Source: a virus
Length of the DNA stretch: 64,000 nucleotides
Reading direction: 5' to 3' (one strand)
Virus record (IMG/VR): IMGVR_UViG_3300042154_002696
Coordinates: 1 to 64,000 of that record
Part shown: positions 32,386-41,390 of the stretch, piece by piece
Numbering within the stretch: position 1 is the first letter of the stretch
Layout of the letters: the number at the start of each line of letters is the position of its first letter
The notes under the pieces: model-generated
Seen by the model: the letters and a program-made list of their open reading frames with translations, nothing else
Databases searched by the model: none
Told to the model about the DNA's origin: nothing
Position numbers and translations under genes: made by a program

Positions 32386-33134
32386 TGCAAGAAACTCTAT
32401 CTGCAAAAACAGAAGATGTTTTGTCCAAAAAAAGAGGTAGGAAAACTGTAAATGTAAATTATTTTGATGTTAGAGAAGAAAATGCTGTTAGAAATTATCT
32501 ATTAGCCGAAACTTCAGAAGAGAAAAATAAAATATATAACGAATACTTAAGAGGACCTCTTGATAAGATGATTTCATCCATAATAAGACGATATAAATTA
32601 TATCGTAAAGATATGGATTTTACAGAAATTCACTGTGACACACATTCTTTTCTAATGACTAAGGTTGATAAATTTAAACCTTCAAAAGAAAAGAAAGCAT
32701 ATTCGTATTTCGGTACAATTTGTAAAAATTACTTAATGGGTCAAATAATTAAAGACCAAAAAGAAACTAACCGAAAAGTATCATATGAAGATATGTCTGA
32801 GAGTATTGAGGAAAGACCTGACATGATATATAGAATTGATGACGATGTCGTTGACACAAGTATAATAATTGGTGAATATTTAAAAGAATTAATGGAATTC
32901 ATTGAGAAAGAAAATTTAAATGATAACGAGAAAAAATTAGGTTATGCCTTGGTTGATTTATTTGACAATTACGAATCTATTTTTTCAAGTGCGGATAACA
33001 ACAAATTTAATAAAAATGTTATTCTTCTTTCATTAAGAGAAATGACAAATTTAAGCACCAAAGAAATTCGTAGTTCTATGAAAAGATTTAAGAAATTATA
33101 TATTTTCATCCAATCAAAAATGAAATCAGATTAA
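32385..33134 (+). CDS. gp55-like late sigma factor
   Basis: 249 residues, ATG at 32385. Residues about 53-130 look like sigma region 2: LDKMISSIIRRYKLYR, then AYSYFGTICKNYLMGQIIKD, comparable to the helix of T4 gp55 that holds the -10 element. Residues about 210-245 (VILLSLREMTNLSTKEIRSS) resemble a region-4-type helix-turn-helix. T4 gp55 directs host RNA polymerase to late promoters with a TATAAATA box. The baseplate genes follow directly, the first with a TATTTATA box 3 nt before its ATG. Family call by pattern; promoter link is inference. Confidence 0.72.
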   Translation: MQETLSAKTEDVLSKKRGRKTVNVNYFDVREENAVRNYLLAETSEEKNKIYNEYLRGPLDKMISSIIRRYKLYRKDMDFTEIHCDTHSFLMTKVDKFKPSKEKKAYSYFGTICKNYLMGQIIKDQKETNRKVSYEDMSESIEERPDMIYRIDDDVVDTSIIIGEYLKELMEFIEKENLNDNEKKLGYALVDLFDNYESIFSSADNNKFNKNVILLSLREMTNLSTKEIRSSMKRFKKLYIFIQSKMKSD

Positions 33135-33137
33135 AAG

Positions 33138-33145
33138 TATTTATA
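33138..33145 (+). promoter_or_regulatory. Late-motif box TATTTATA
   Basis: TATTTATA with the context GTATTTATAGAT, only 3 nt before the ATG at 33149 and 3 nt after the sigma-factor stop. If it is a promoter, the mRNA would be leaderless. Confidence 0.45.
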
Positions 33146-33148
33146 GAT

Positions 33149-33514
33149 ATGCCAAGACCACAACGTAAAGAAATAAATTTTACTAAAGATTCAATTCTTT
33201 CTTTAATGCAAGAAATCTATAATGAACTAGTAGAACAAAGACAAACCGCCATTAGAATTCAAAATAAAATGTTAACAATGTTGAAAGACCCTAACGACAT
33301 GATGACAATTGGACCTGTGATTGAAAAACAACAAAAAATTGTTAATGATTGTGTTGAAAAGAAAATAAGTTTATCAAAACTTCAATCTAGTATTTGGGAA
33401 AAATCCAATAATAATACAGAATCTTTCTCTTTAGCAGATTTAGATGACGACCTTATTCAAAATTTAATTGAAAAGGATGTTACTAATGATGAAGAGAATT
33501 ATAAAATGAAATAA
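33149..33514 (+). CDS. Small helical protein of the baseplate operon
   Basis: 121 residues, ATG at 33149. Mostly helical with Gln/Glu/Lys-rich heptad-like segments (DSILSLMQEIYNELVEQRQ, VIEKQQKIVNDCVEKKISLSKL), then an acidic end. No membrane or catalytic motif. It begins a run of tail/baseplate-type genes and may be an assembly or tape-like accessory; that is inferred from context only. Confidence 0.6.
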   Translation: MPRPQRKEINFTKDSILSLMQEIYNELVEQRQTAIRIQNKMLTMLKDPNDMMTIGPVIEKQQKIVNDCVEKKISLSKLQSSIWEKSNNNTESFSLADLDDDLIQNLIEKDVTNDEENYKMK

Positions 33515-33519
33515 AATTG

Positions 33520-35628
33520 ATGTCAGATTATAGTTCAGATTTAGGTAAGGCTAAAAGTCAAATAAGTGCTAACAAAACTTACATTGAGGTTTCAAAATCT
33601 GCCAAAAAATTAAAAAGTTCTGCTGGCAACTCTTTTTCTCAAGGTGTTGCACAAACTGCGTCATCTTTAGATAAAGTGGCTCAAGAACAGAAAAGATTTT
33701 TAAGAAATCAACCAACATCCTTTGAGGAGCTTTTAAATTTAATTGGTTTAACTAATGGTAGCGGTTTAGAAACAACAAAATATCTTAAAAAGAAACTTTT
33801 AGAAACCGTTGTTAAGATAGAACCTCAAATTCAAAAAATAATCAGTGAGGAGGCTCTAAAAGCTTTAGGATGTTCTCAAGAACAAACATTTAAAGGTTAT
33901 TCAGCTTCTGATTTAAGATTAAATCCAATTTCAACAAGGTTACCTATTACTGATGGAATCTATGTGCCAGTACAATCCTTAGACATACTTTCAATATTAA
34001 AAAGTCCTATTAACAGTAAATTAAGTAAAATTTCTTTAGAATATGTTGACCCAAAGACAACAATACAGGACAATTTAAAAACATATAGACCTTATAAGGG
34101 AGAAGACCCATTTCCAATGAACAGAGAATTGGCTCTTAGGTTAGAAACAAATAATATTGGTAAATCATATTATCAAGAATATGATGTAGACTACCAAGGA
34201 ATTTCAAATCAAAAAATATTTGATTTTGTGTATTCACCGACAAATCAATATGGTATTGCTCAAGATTGTTATAGAATTGCGTTGATTGATAAACCTGTGA
34301 ATGTATTAACAACTAATGGTGCAACAGTTGGAGAAACCAGTAATAAAGTTGGTGAATTTTTAAAAGACTACTATTCAACAATAAAAATAATAGATACTGT
34401 TGATTTTGTGGTGGCACTTGTAAATATAATTTGCGGTGCGGTAGATATGAGTGCCAAGCCAAGTTCTGATAAAATTTTAGAAACTACAAAATTTGAATTA
34501 ATTCTTCAAAGAATATTAGGTCTTTGTTTTGATAGTAGACGTGAGATTGATGTTAGTGGTGTTTCTAAAATTGCGGAATTGGACGGGGTTAATGATTCAT
34601 TTTATGAATTAACTGAAGTTGATTTAAGAAATATTGAAAATAGAATTTCAAATATTCAAAACGGTGTTACTGAATTTGAGGATTGTGGTAACGTAAAACT
34701 ACCTGTTGACTATGAAACAATAACCGATGAATTACTTAAATTTAGAGATACTGTTGATGTTTTAAATGCAGAACAACAAGTTTCGGCTATGAGTGAAATT
34801 TTAGACACTATTTATCAAAACCCTGATTGGCAAGTAAGTTTACCGACCAATTTAGATGTTAAGTTTGCACTTAATAAAGAATTTATAAAACAAATTCCAT
34901 TAGCGGTTGCATCTGTGGTATTAAGTCCGAAAGTGTTATTACCGATTTTTACTTTACTTCAAGTTGTTGAAAGTGATGCTACAAGGGCATATAATAAAGC
35001 GGTTACTTCTGCAAATACATATACCCAATCGGGAAATACTGTACTTGGAGGTGTTAATAATATTGTAAATAATTCAACAGATTTTCTTAAAGTATTTCAA
35101 AGTTTTAACATACAAGTTGTTTCAAAAATAGGAGCTATTTTTATTGAAGAATTATATAAAGTATTAAAAAAAGATTTATTAAATTTATTAAGCTTAATCA
35201 TTAAAGATGTTGTCGTATCGGCAAAATTAAAAAAATACAAAACGATTATAAGATTGGTTAATATTCTTTTGGTTGTTTCACAATTAGTTCAAGATTATAG
35301 AAAATGTAAATCATTAATTAATGATATCTTAACTTTATTAAAAACTATATTTGGTAAACCAGATGGTAAAATACCTTTACCTTTATTATTGTTGTCTGAA
35401 TTTTTACCAGGAAGTTCTCCTGAAAGAGCAACAATCGCAACTATTGAATTATTACAATCAGTTGGAATACCGACAGGTACCCTTCCTGATGGTTCACCAA
35501 ATTTGATGGCAATATATAATCTTATGGCTAATAAAGGTGCTGATGATGAAGAGACTGAAAATGGTAAAGTTGAGGGTACTGTAATAACACCAGCAGGAAT
35601 CTATAGGGTTTTTGGTAAAAAAAGATAA
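33520..35628 (+). CDS. Large putative baseplate/tail protein
   Basis: 702 residues from the ATG at 33520; the TTG one codon earlier is rejected. Alternates helical parts with long Leu/Val/Ile-rich stretches near the C-terminus (PLAVASVVLSPKVLLPIFTL and IIRLVNILLVVSQLVQDY), which could insert in or sit near a membrane. Lacks a known enzyme motif. Ends with VEGTVITPAGIYRVFGKKR. Placed between a helical protein and the gp5-like OB-fold hub gene, so a baseplate or tail-structure role is likely. Exact T4 counterpart not assignable by eye. Confidence 0.6.
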   Translation: MSDYSSDLGKAKSQISANKTYIEVSKSAKKLKSSAGNSFSQGVAQTASSLDKVAQEQKRFLRNQPTSFEELLNLIGLTNGSGLETTKYLKKKLLETVVKIEPQIQKIISEEALKALGCSQEQTFKGYSASDLRLNPISTRLPITDGIYVPVQSLDILSILKSPINSKLSKISLEYVDPKTTIQDNLKTYRPYKGEDPFPMNRELALRLETNNIGKSYYQEYDVDYQGISNQKIFDFVYSPTNQYGIAQDCYRIALIDKPVNVLTTNGATVGETSNKVGEFLKDYYSTIKIIDTVDFVVALVNIICGAVDMSAKPSSDKILETTKFELILQRILGLCFDSRREIDVSGVSKIAELDGVNDSFYELTEVDLRNIENRISNIQNGVTEFEDCGNVKLPVDYETITDELLKFRDTVDVLNAEQQVSAMSEILDTIYQNPDWQVSLPTNLDVKFALNKEFIKQIPLAVASVVLSPKVLLPIFTLLQVVESDATRAYNKAVTSANTYTQSGNTVLGGVNNIVNNSTDFLKVFQSFNIQVVSKIGAIFIEELYKVLKKDLLNLLSLIIKDVVVSAKLKKYKTIIRLVNILLVVSQLVQDYRKCKSLINDILTLLKTIFGKPDGKIPLPLLLLSEFLPGSSPERATIATIELLQSVGIPTGTLPDGSPNLMAIYNLMANKGADDEETENGKVEGTVITPAGIYRVFGKKR

Positions 35629-35629
35629 T

Positions 35630-35833
35630 ATGAATAAAGAAGAATTTGAAGATATTGTAAAAGAATTAGGTGATTTAAAAAATACGCCAAACGCAAAGTT
35701 AATTGAAATCATGGACAAATTGACCTCTGATTTTGATGCAACAAAAAATAACATAATAGGGTTAACTTTATATTTGGATAAAGTTGAAGAGATGTATAAT
35801 AAAACATTAAACGAATACCAGACTAGAACGTAA
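35630..35833 (+). CDS. Small unknown helical protein
   Basis: 67 residues from the ATG at 35630. A longer frame from 35612 runs into the previous gene. All helical with a Lys/Glu pattern (KEEFEDIVKELGDLKNTP, LIEIMDKLTSDFD), so it is a possible short coiled coil. TAATG overlap with the OB-fold gene. Role unknown; baseplate accessory by context. Confidence 0.6.
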   Translation: MNKEEFEDIVKELGDLKNTPNAKLIEIMDKLTSDFDATKNNIIGLTLYLDKVEEMYNKTLNEYQTRT

Positions 35834-37644
35834 TGGATAATAACTCAATATTTTTCCAAGTCCAAATTTTAGATAACGAAGACCCCCTAATGTTAGGTAG
35901 GGTTAGAGCCAGATTATTAATTGATAATTATCAAGATATTATTCGAGGTATTAATGACCCGCCATGGAATGAAGAAAAGGATAAATGGACTCCAAGAGAC
36001 CCATTTGTTTTTAATCCTCTTATGCCGTATTTTATATATCAGGTACCTAAAGTTGATGAGATGGCACAAGTCATTTATTTAAATAAAGATTTTAAATACC
36101 AAAACCAATATTATATACAAAATACGTTTTCTACCCCAACAGCAACTAAATTTGAATATTACGTTGGTGGAAACAAATTTACGGGTACAGGTATGCAATT
36201 AAAAGCTCCTAAACCTTTAAAAAACCAAGATGGGACATATACCGACCAAGCGGTTCACAAAGGTGTATTTCCTGAACCAGGTGATAATGGATTGTTAGGT
36301 CGTGGTAGTGCGGATGTTGTGGTTAAAGAAAATGAAATTTTAATTAGGGCAGGTAAATTTAGAGGTAGTTCTTTAGAACCGAATATTCCACCTGTTGCAA
36401 ATCCACAAAGAGGTTTTTTACAGTTATCAAGATTTAATTTAACAAAAGTTAAACAACCTAATAAAATTATATCACAAGTCAACGAACAAACTGTATTAGT
36501 AAATTATTTAATTGAATGGACTATAACAAATCCTGAAAATACTCAAGAAAAATTTACAGGTACTGTTTATTTGTATCGGTTAAAAAATGATTTATCAACT
36601 AATTCTAAAAATTTAACAGTTGGTAGTGTTGTTAAGGAAAATTTAAAGTCATTAGTTGCGTCTGAAACATTTAGTTTACTATCCAAGTTAGAGACTGCTG
36701 CCTTTATAAATAATTTTATACAAACTTGTAATAATTCAAATATTACAAAATCAGGCGTTCAATTATTTACCGATTCTAATAATAAATTCCCAATTTTTTA
36801 TAGACCAAACAATTTAACGTATAATATTTTAAAATCATCGGTACCACCAGCACCAACATACAATCAAAATTATTACTCTATTGGTTACAAAACTTTAGCC
36901 CCTATCCCCAGTATTAATTGTAATATTACAATACAAGTTATTGATGTTACTAAAGGGACTGTTGTTACAACTGGAACTGTTGATGGTGACCGAAATTTTT
37001 TAGATGAACTTTATCAAAGTGTTGTCAATCAAGTAACTAATAATTTAATTTCACAAAAAATAGAAAATGTGTTATTACCTGCTGTCGATGAATTAGATGG
37101 TTCAACCATAACCGCACCGACAACAATTACTGTTGCGGAATCTACTGAATCATTTAAGAATGTTACAGAAATTTATAATCAAATAAAATTACAACCAGCA
37201 TTAAAAATTCCTGGATACGGTTTAATTTATGCTAAGGATAAAGTTGGTACTCCAATAAATTTTACATCAACAACTGTCCCACAATCAAAAACCTTTGCAG
37301 ACCCAACAACATATGGTGCACTTGCAAGTGATTACTTATATCTATTATCACATAATTCGGCAATACCAGGTAAAGGTAAAATTAATTTTGACGATACTTT
37401 ATATGGAATTAATTTGGACCAATTTGTTGATGAAATATTACCAAAGACATCAAGTTTGGTTAGAGGAGAAGAACTTTTAGAGTTGATTAATTTAATTGTT
37501 AGGTTCCTTACAACACATACTCACGCTTACCCTGGATTACCTCCAGTTCCTGTAACACAAGATGGTTCAAACGTTGCGGACTTGTTAACCGAACTACAAA
37601 ACGCATATACTAAAATTCTTAATAACAATATTCGACTTAATTGA
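35833..37644 (+). CDS. gp5-like baseplate hub protein with OB fold
   Basis: 603 residues, ATG at 35833. The start NNSIFFQVQILDNEDPLMLGRVRARLLIDNY matches the T4 gp5 N-terminal OB fold, with the DPLxLGRVR(V/A)R signature. The protein has no lysozyme domain or regular beta-helix repeats that I can see. Its C-terminus has LLELINLIVRFLTTHTHAYPG with a THTH motif, a type seen near hub/spike proteins. It likely forms the central baseplate hub. Followed by TATTTATT and the next gene. Total length and missing lysozyme differ from T4 gp5. Confidence 0.75.
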   Translation: MDNNSIFFQVQILDNEDPLMLGRVRARLLIDNYQDIIRGINDPPWNEEKDKWTPRDPFVFNPLMPYFIYQVPKVDEMAQVIYLNKDFKYQNQYYIQNTFSTPTATKFEYYVGGNKFTGTGMQLKAPKPLKNQDGTYTDQAVHKGVFPEPGDNGLLGRGSADVVVKENEILIRAGKFRGSSLEPNIPPVANPQRGFLQLSRFNLTKVKQPNKIISQVNEQTVLVNYLIEWTITNPENTQEKFTGTVYLYRLKNDLSTNSKNLTVGSVVKENLKSLVASETFSLLSKLETAAFINNFIQTCNNSNITKSGVQLFTDSNNKFPIFYRPNNLTYNILKSSVPPAPTYNQNYYSIGYKTLAPIPSINCNITIQVIDVTKGTVVTTGTVDGDRNFLDELYQSVVNQVTNNLISQKIENVLLPAVDELDGSTITAPTTITVAESTESFKNVTEIYNQIKLQPALKIPGYGLIYAKDKVGTPINFTSTTVPQSKTFADPTTYGALASDYLYLLSHNSAIPGKGKINFDDTLYGINLDQFVDEILPKTSSLVRGEELLELINLIVRFLTTHTHAYPGLPPVPVTQDGSNVADLLTELQNAYTKILNNNIRLN

Positions 37645-37652
37645 TATTTATT
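37645..37652 (+). promoter_or_regulatory. Late-motif box TATTTATT
   Basis: TATTTATT immediately after the hub gene's stop and 10 nt before the ATG at 37663. Confidence 0.45.
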
Positions 37653-37662
37653 ATTAAAAATA

Positions 37663-39192
37663 ATGTCAATTTTAAGGTCATATATAGATAAGAACAATAC
37701 AATTAGTTCAAACTCATATGTTAATACGGGTAGGAATCCTATTGTTGAGTTAAATTTTGGTGCTTCGGATTATATAATCCCCAACTATGGTTACACTCGT
37801 TATTTATTCAATTTAGATTTAACAGATTTAACCTCAAACATACAAACAGGTGTAATATCAACAGGTTGTACCACAGGGATAACACACGTCCTTAAAATGA
37901 CTAATACGTCGTCATTTGATAATGAATTGTTAAATACGTTTATGTCAAATGAAAGAAGAAGAGCAACATCATTTGATTTAATATTATTTAGAATACCAAA
38001 AACATCAGGAAGTACTGGTGACCCCCAAGATTGGGATGAAGGTGTTGGGTTTGATTATACAGATACAAATCGTAATCAAAACAGTCCATACGGAGGTTCT
38101 ACTCCAATAACTTATGTTGATAGTAGAGCGTACTCAACAAGACCCTCAAATTGGTACCAAACAACTACAATAAGTGGATGGTCTCAATCAGGTGTTTATA
38201 ATAATTCAAATTCATTAACAGGATTAACAGGTTTAAATTATTCGGCATTAACTATTGTTGATAGACAACATTTCCAATTAGGTAACGAAGACCTTAATAT
38301 GGATATGACCAATGAAATTAACGGTATATTAAACGGAACAATTACAGGTGTTACAGGTTGGGGTGTTGCGTATGTACCACAGATTGAAAACATAACAGGT
38401 TTAACTGACAGTTATAGTGTGGCATTCTTTTCAAGACATACTCAAACATTCTACCAACCATATCTATTAACAACATACGATGATTTAATTAAGGATGATA
38501 GAAATGTCTTCTTAAAAAACCAAACAAACAAATTGTATTTGTATATTTACCAAAATGGTGATTTAGTTAATTTGGATTCAGACCCATTTGTTAGAATTGA
38601 AGACCGAAATGGTGCTGCGGTATCAGGTATGACTTCATTGACAACTTGTTTAAAGACAAGAGGTGTTTATGAGGTAACCATTCCAAATGGATTTTCAGGT
38701 TATCCTACCCCATGTCAATTTTACGATGTATGGTCGGGTTTAACAATTAACGGACAATCTATTCCAAACGTAACTAATCAATTCACATTACAACAATATA
38801 GTGCGGGCATTCAAATCGGCACACTATCTAAAGAACCGACTAATTTTGGATTTAATTTCTATGGTATTTTACAAAACGAACAAATTATAAATACCGATAT
38901 TAGAAAGGTTGGGGTTACAATTAAGAAAGCTTATACAGGTCAAGTTCCATTAGAAAACATATCTGCATTTTATAGAGTATTTGTTAAAGAAGGAACCACA
39001 GAGGTTTTAGTACAAGATTGGACTCCAATCAACAGAACTCCAAATGAATATTATTTTATATTTGATACAAGAGATAAAATACCTAATCAATATTATGTAG
39101 ACATTCAAGTGAATACTTCAGGAGAAAAGAATACTTATAAGAGACAATTAACATTCAACATAGTAAATAAAAAAAGTAACATTACAACATAA
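37663..39192 (+). CDS. Putative baseplate/tail structural protein
   Basis: 509 residues, ATG at 37663. Beta-rich, with N-terminal FNLDLTDLTSNIQTGVIS, a middle with SNWYQTTTISGWSQSGVY, and C-terminal VEVTI-type strands and YYFIFDTRDKIPNQYYVDIQVN that look like an Ig-like or beta-sandwich end. No enzymatic motif. It follows the hub gene and has its own late box, so it is probably a baseplate or tail protein. No family recognised. Confidence 0.65.
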   Translation: MSILRSYIDKNNTISSNSYVNTGRNPIVELNFGASDYIIPNYGYTRYLFNLDLTDLTSNIQTGVISTGCTTGITHVLKMTNTSSFDNELLNTFMSNERRRATSFDLILFRIPKTSGSTGDPQDWDEGVGFDYTDTNRNQNSPYGGSTPITYVDSRAYSTRPSNWYQTTTISGWSQSGVYNNSNSLTGLTGLNYSALTIVDRQHFQLGNEDLNMDMTNEINGILNGTITGVTGWGVAYVPQIENITGLTDSYSVAFFSRHTQTFYQPYLLTTYDDLIKDDRNVFLKNQTNKLYLYIYQNGDLVNLDSDPFVRIEDRNGAAVSGMTSLTTCLKTRGVYEVTIPNGFSGYPTPCQFYDVWSGLTINGQSIPNVTNQFTLQQYSAGIQIGTLSKEPTNFGFNFYGILQNEQIINTDIRKVGVTIKKAYTGQVPLENISAFYRVFVKEGTTEVLVQDWTPINRTPNEYYFIFDTRDKIPNQYYVDIQVNTSGEKNTYKRQLTFNIVNKKSNITT

Positions 39193-39659
39193 TGAAAACA
39201 ATTAAATTAACCGAAAACGATATCCAAAGATTAGTAAACAAAGTATTAAAAGAACAAGAAACTGCTCAAACAAACTATATGTTCTTTTCTAATCTAAAAC
39301 AAATGAAAAGACAAATCGAAATGATGATGGAGATGGACCCTGATATGATTGACAAGATTATTCAAAATGGTCACGATTGGGCTGATGACCACATTTCAGA
39401 AGCTAAAACCAATATGGACCAAGTATTTGATTTCCTTAAAAATGAGATGGAAAAAGAATCTCAGTATGTTGATTATGAAGATATCAACGAAGGTAGAAAA
39501 AAAACAGGAACACCACTATGTGCTAGGGGTAAAGCATCAGCTAAGGCTAAATTTAAAATCTACCCCTCAGCTTATGCAAATGGTCATGCCGTTCAAGTAT
39601 GTAAAGGTGATATCAAAGGTTTAGATGGTAAGAAACATTGCTCAGGAGCTTATTGTTAA
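39192..39659 (+). CDS. YPSAYAN-motif phage protein with capsid-targeting-like N-terminus
   Basis: 155 residues, ATG at 39192 (TAATG overlap). The N-terminal helix IKLTENDIQRLVNKVLKE ends in L-K-E, the (L/I)xE pattern used by the T4 prohead protease. Residues about 108-145 hold the conserved phage module CARGKASAKAKFKIYPSAYANG, then HAVQVCKGDI, with spaced Cys (also C146-C155). Proteins with YPSAYAN are common in T4-like and marine phages and of unknown function. A packaged internal protein is possible; the cleavage site is inference. Confidence 0.65.
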   Translation: MKTIKLTENDIQRLVNKVLKEQETAQTNYMFFSNLKQMKRQIEMMMEMDPDMIDKIIQNGHDWADDHISEAKTNMDQVFDFLKNEMEKESQYVDYEDINEGRKKTGTPLCARGKASAKAKFKIYPSAYANGHAVQVCKGDIKGLDGKKHCSGAYC

Positions 39660-39674
39660 TTTTTTCACAAATTA

Positions 39675-39705
39675 TTTTTTATTTCGGTAATTTGAATTAT
39701 CTTTG
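39675..39705 (+). promoter_or_regulatory. Bacteroidota-type promoter, weak -33
   Basis: -7 box TATCTTTG at 39698-39705 (matches TAnnTTTG). 19 nt upstream is TTTT (39675-39678) instead of TTTG. The ATG of the next gene is at 39728, 22 nt after the box. The same -7 box occurs at two better promoters in the window. Confidence 0.6.
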
Positions 39706-39727
39706 TCGTAATCATAAAAAATAAATA

Positions 39728-40132
39728 ATGAGACTAATTTTACATAAATTAAAAAGGTCAATTCAGAAATGGTATATTTCTTTATCAAGACTTTCAACGC
39801 AAGGGGTTCAAAAGTCAAAACACGAAAGAGATTGTATTGCCATCTGTAAGAAACTAATTCTAAAAGAAGATACAACACTTCTATTCACACCAATTTCAAC
39901 TAAAAGATATATTAGAAACGAAAAAAATCAAATTTTTGTTATTCTTGAAAATCATACTGTTAAAGTAATTAATCACGTATATTCTTATACAGTGTTTTTA
40001 GAACAAACAACTTGGAATAATATTGTATCTACGTTTGATAATGAACTTGAAAAACGCAGAGATGATTTTGAAAAAGAAATTATTTCAAATATCAAACATT
40101 CACTTCAAAATATTTTACAAAACATTCAATGA
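39728..40132 (+). CDS. Unknown protein, possibly early
   Basis: 134 residues, ATG at 39728. A basic N-terminus (LHKLKRSIQKWYISLSRL) precedes a beta-rich middle (IFVILENHTVKVINHVYSYTV) and a helical end (FEKEIISNIKHSLQNILQ). It has its own host-type promoter, unlike the structural genes around it, suggesting early expression. Its stop overlaps the membrane protein gene (ATGA), so the pair may act together at the membrane. No family recognised. Confidence 0.6.
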   Translation: MRLILHKLKRSIQKWYISLSRLSTQGVQKSKHERDCIAICKKLILKEDTTLLFTPISTKRYIRNEKNQIFVILENHTVKVINHVYSYTVFLEQTTWNNIVSTFDNELEKRRDDFEKEIISNIKHSLQNILQNIQ

Positions 40133-40437
40133 GAAACAATTCTTTTAGGCAAACGTTCTATTTAGGTTTATTAATTCTTATATCATTAAGTGGATTATTA
40201 ACAATAATTGGTATTAATGTTTATAATTCATTTTCAACAAAACTTAAAAAAACAAATGTTGAAGATACTTTTGTTAATTTTGAAGATGTATCAAAAAATA
40301 TTCACGATACAGTTTATATTGAGAAACCAAATCATAAGGATACTTCTAAAGTAATTCATATAGATAGAGTAAAACCAACTACTTCTAATGTTGTTAAAAA
40401 ATTGGATACTACAAAATCGTTAGATACTATTAATTAA
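40129..40437 (+). CDS. Small membrane protein, one transmembrane segment
   Basis: 102 residues, ATG at 40129. A hydrophobic helix FYLGLLILISLSGLLTIIG at residues about 10-28 follows a short basic start, so the C-terminal 70 residues would face one side of the membrane. Those residues are hydrophilic and Lys/Thr/Asp-rich. Pairs with the upstream gene under the host-type promoter. Ends overlap the convergent gene at 40430 by 8 nt. Possible superinfection or lysis factor, but there is no specific evidence. Confidence 0.6.
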   Translation: MRNNSFRQTFYLGLLILISLSGLLTIIGINVYNSFSTKLKKTNVEDTFVNFEDVSKNIHDTVYIEKPNHKDTSKVIHIDRVKPTTSNVVKKLDTTKSLDTIN

Positions 40438-41122
40438 TTTTTTTATATTCGTTAAGGATAGAAACTATTGTATCCCTAATTGATTCTTTCTTTGGTTTGT
40501 AAGAGACCATCGTTGGTTTATTACCTTTACCAACTTTAGGTTCTTTTTTCTCTTCTCTTCTTTTTTGGGAACATGCCGCTTTTTTCTGAGAATCGGTCAT
40601 TTTAGATGCAACTCCAGCCGCTCTACATTTAGGATATCCTTTAGAATCCGATTCAGGTCTACCACACGGAGGATGACCACCACCTTCTTTTTTTCTACAA
40701 ATATTCACCCAAGGACCGCTAGGTTGTTTTGAACCTTTTGGTTTTTTCTTTGTTCCAAACCAAACTGCCAAATCTTCTTTAATTGGTTCAACCGCTCGTT
40801 TAATTATGTCTTCAGGATTTTCAACATCACCAATATTACCACCATCTTCATCATTTTGTCCTGTATAGAAACTTTTTAGATATTTATCTACTTGAGCGAT
40901 TCTATCAGTTCTTTTTTCTATTCGAGCTCTTTCTTCAGGTGTTTCTTTAAAATCACCGTCAGCCTCTTCATATGCCAACTCCGCATTATTATACTTATAA
41001 ACAGGAGTATTAAATGGTGCTAATTGGTTTTGTTTCCAATCTTGTGGAGCAAGAACAATTGGAACTTTAAAATTTCCAGCACTTCCTGAACCTGTGGCTT
41101 CACTAATTCTATTTTTTTTCAT
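40430..41122 (-). CDS. Lys-rich phage protein with Cys module
   Basis: 230 residues, ATG at 41122. The C-terminal half carries a phage module PWVNICRKKEGGGHPPCGR, then KGYPKCRAAGVASKMT and SQKKAACSQKRREEKK, highly basic with spaced Cys; similar modules are found in T4-like and cyanophage proteins of unknown function. It ends with the helix RDTIVSILNEYKK. The middle is acidic (TGQNDEDGGNIGDVENPEDI). A DNA- or capsid-internal role is possible because of the charge. It has a TATTTATA box 9 nt before the ATG. Confidence 0.65.
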   Translation of the reverse strand: MKKNRISEATGSGSAGNFKVPIVLAPQDWKQNQLAPFNTPVYKYNNAELAYEEADGDFKETPEERARIEKRTDRIAQVDKYLKSFYTGQNDEDGGNIGDVENPEDIIKRAVEPIKEDLAVWFGTKKKPKGSKQPSGPWVNICRKKEGGGHPPCGRPESDSKGYPKCRAAGVASKMTDSQKKAACSQKRREEKKEPKVGKGNKPTMVSYKPKKESIRDTIVSILNEYKKIN

Positions 41123-41131
41123 ATACTTAAC

Positions 41132-41139
41132 TATAAATA
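41132..41139 (-). promoter_or_regulatory. Late-motif box TATTTATA
   Basis: TATTTATA on the minus strand, 9 nt before the ATG at 41122. The same bases read TATAAATA on the plus strand, 15 nt before the rightward gene at 41155, so the element might serve both. Confidence 0.45.
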
Positions 41140-41154
41140 TATCGTTAATACATT

Positions 41155-41361
41155 ATGGAACAACAAAAACAACCAATAGCATTTCTATTTGAAGAGGTTG
41201 CAATATACAAACCTGAAGACATTGATAATTTGATTGATAATTTAACTGAAGAACAATCAAAGTTTATGTTAATCAGAGCGGTTCAAATGGCTTATAAAAA
41301 TGGATTATATTCTTTAACAGAATCCGAACTTGTTTCCAAATCACTTAGAATTTTAAAATAA
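41155..41361 (+). CDS. Small unknown protein
   Basis: 68 residues, ATG at 41155. Helical, acidic then basic (EDIDNLIDNLTEEQSKFMLI, then AVQMAYKNGLYSLTESELVS). It sits alone on the plus strand between two minus genes and ends in a terminator. No family recognised. Confidence 0.6.
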   Translation: MEQQKQPIAFLFEEVAIYKPEDIDNLIDNLTEEQSKFMLIRAVQMAYKNGLYSLTESELVSKSLRILK

Positions 41362-41363
41362 AA

Positions 41364-41387
41364 AAAAGGGTCTCACGGGACCCTTTT
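41364..41387. terminator. Bidirectional intrinsic terminator
   Basis: AAAAGGGTC at 41364-41372 pairs with GACCCTTTT at 41379-41387 around a 6-nt loop, with A and T runs on either side. It lies between the convergent stops at 41361 and 41391 and can end both transcripts. Confidence 0.85.
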
Positions 41388-41390
41388 AAT

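Noticed and set aside
41132-41139. TATAAATA reading on the plus strand as a true T4-type late promoter for 41155.
   Set aside because: Only this copy is well placed in T4 orientation; the other copies would point away from genes. Kept as a dual possibility, not as the main call.
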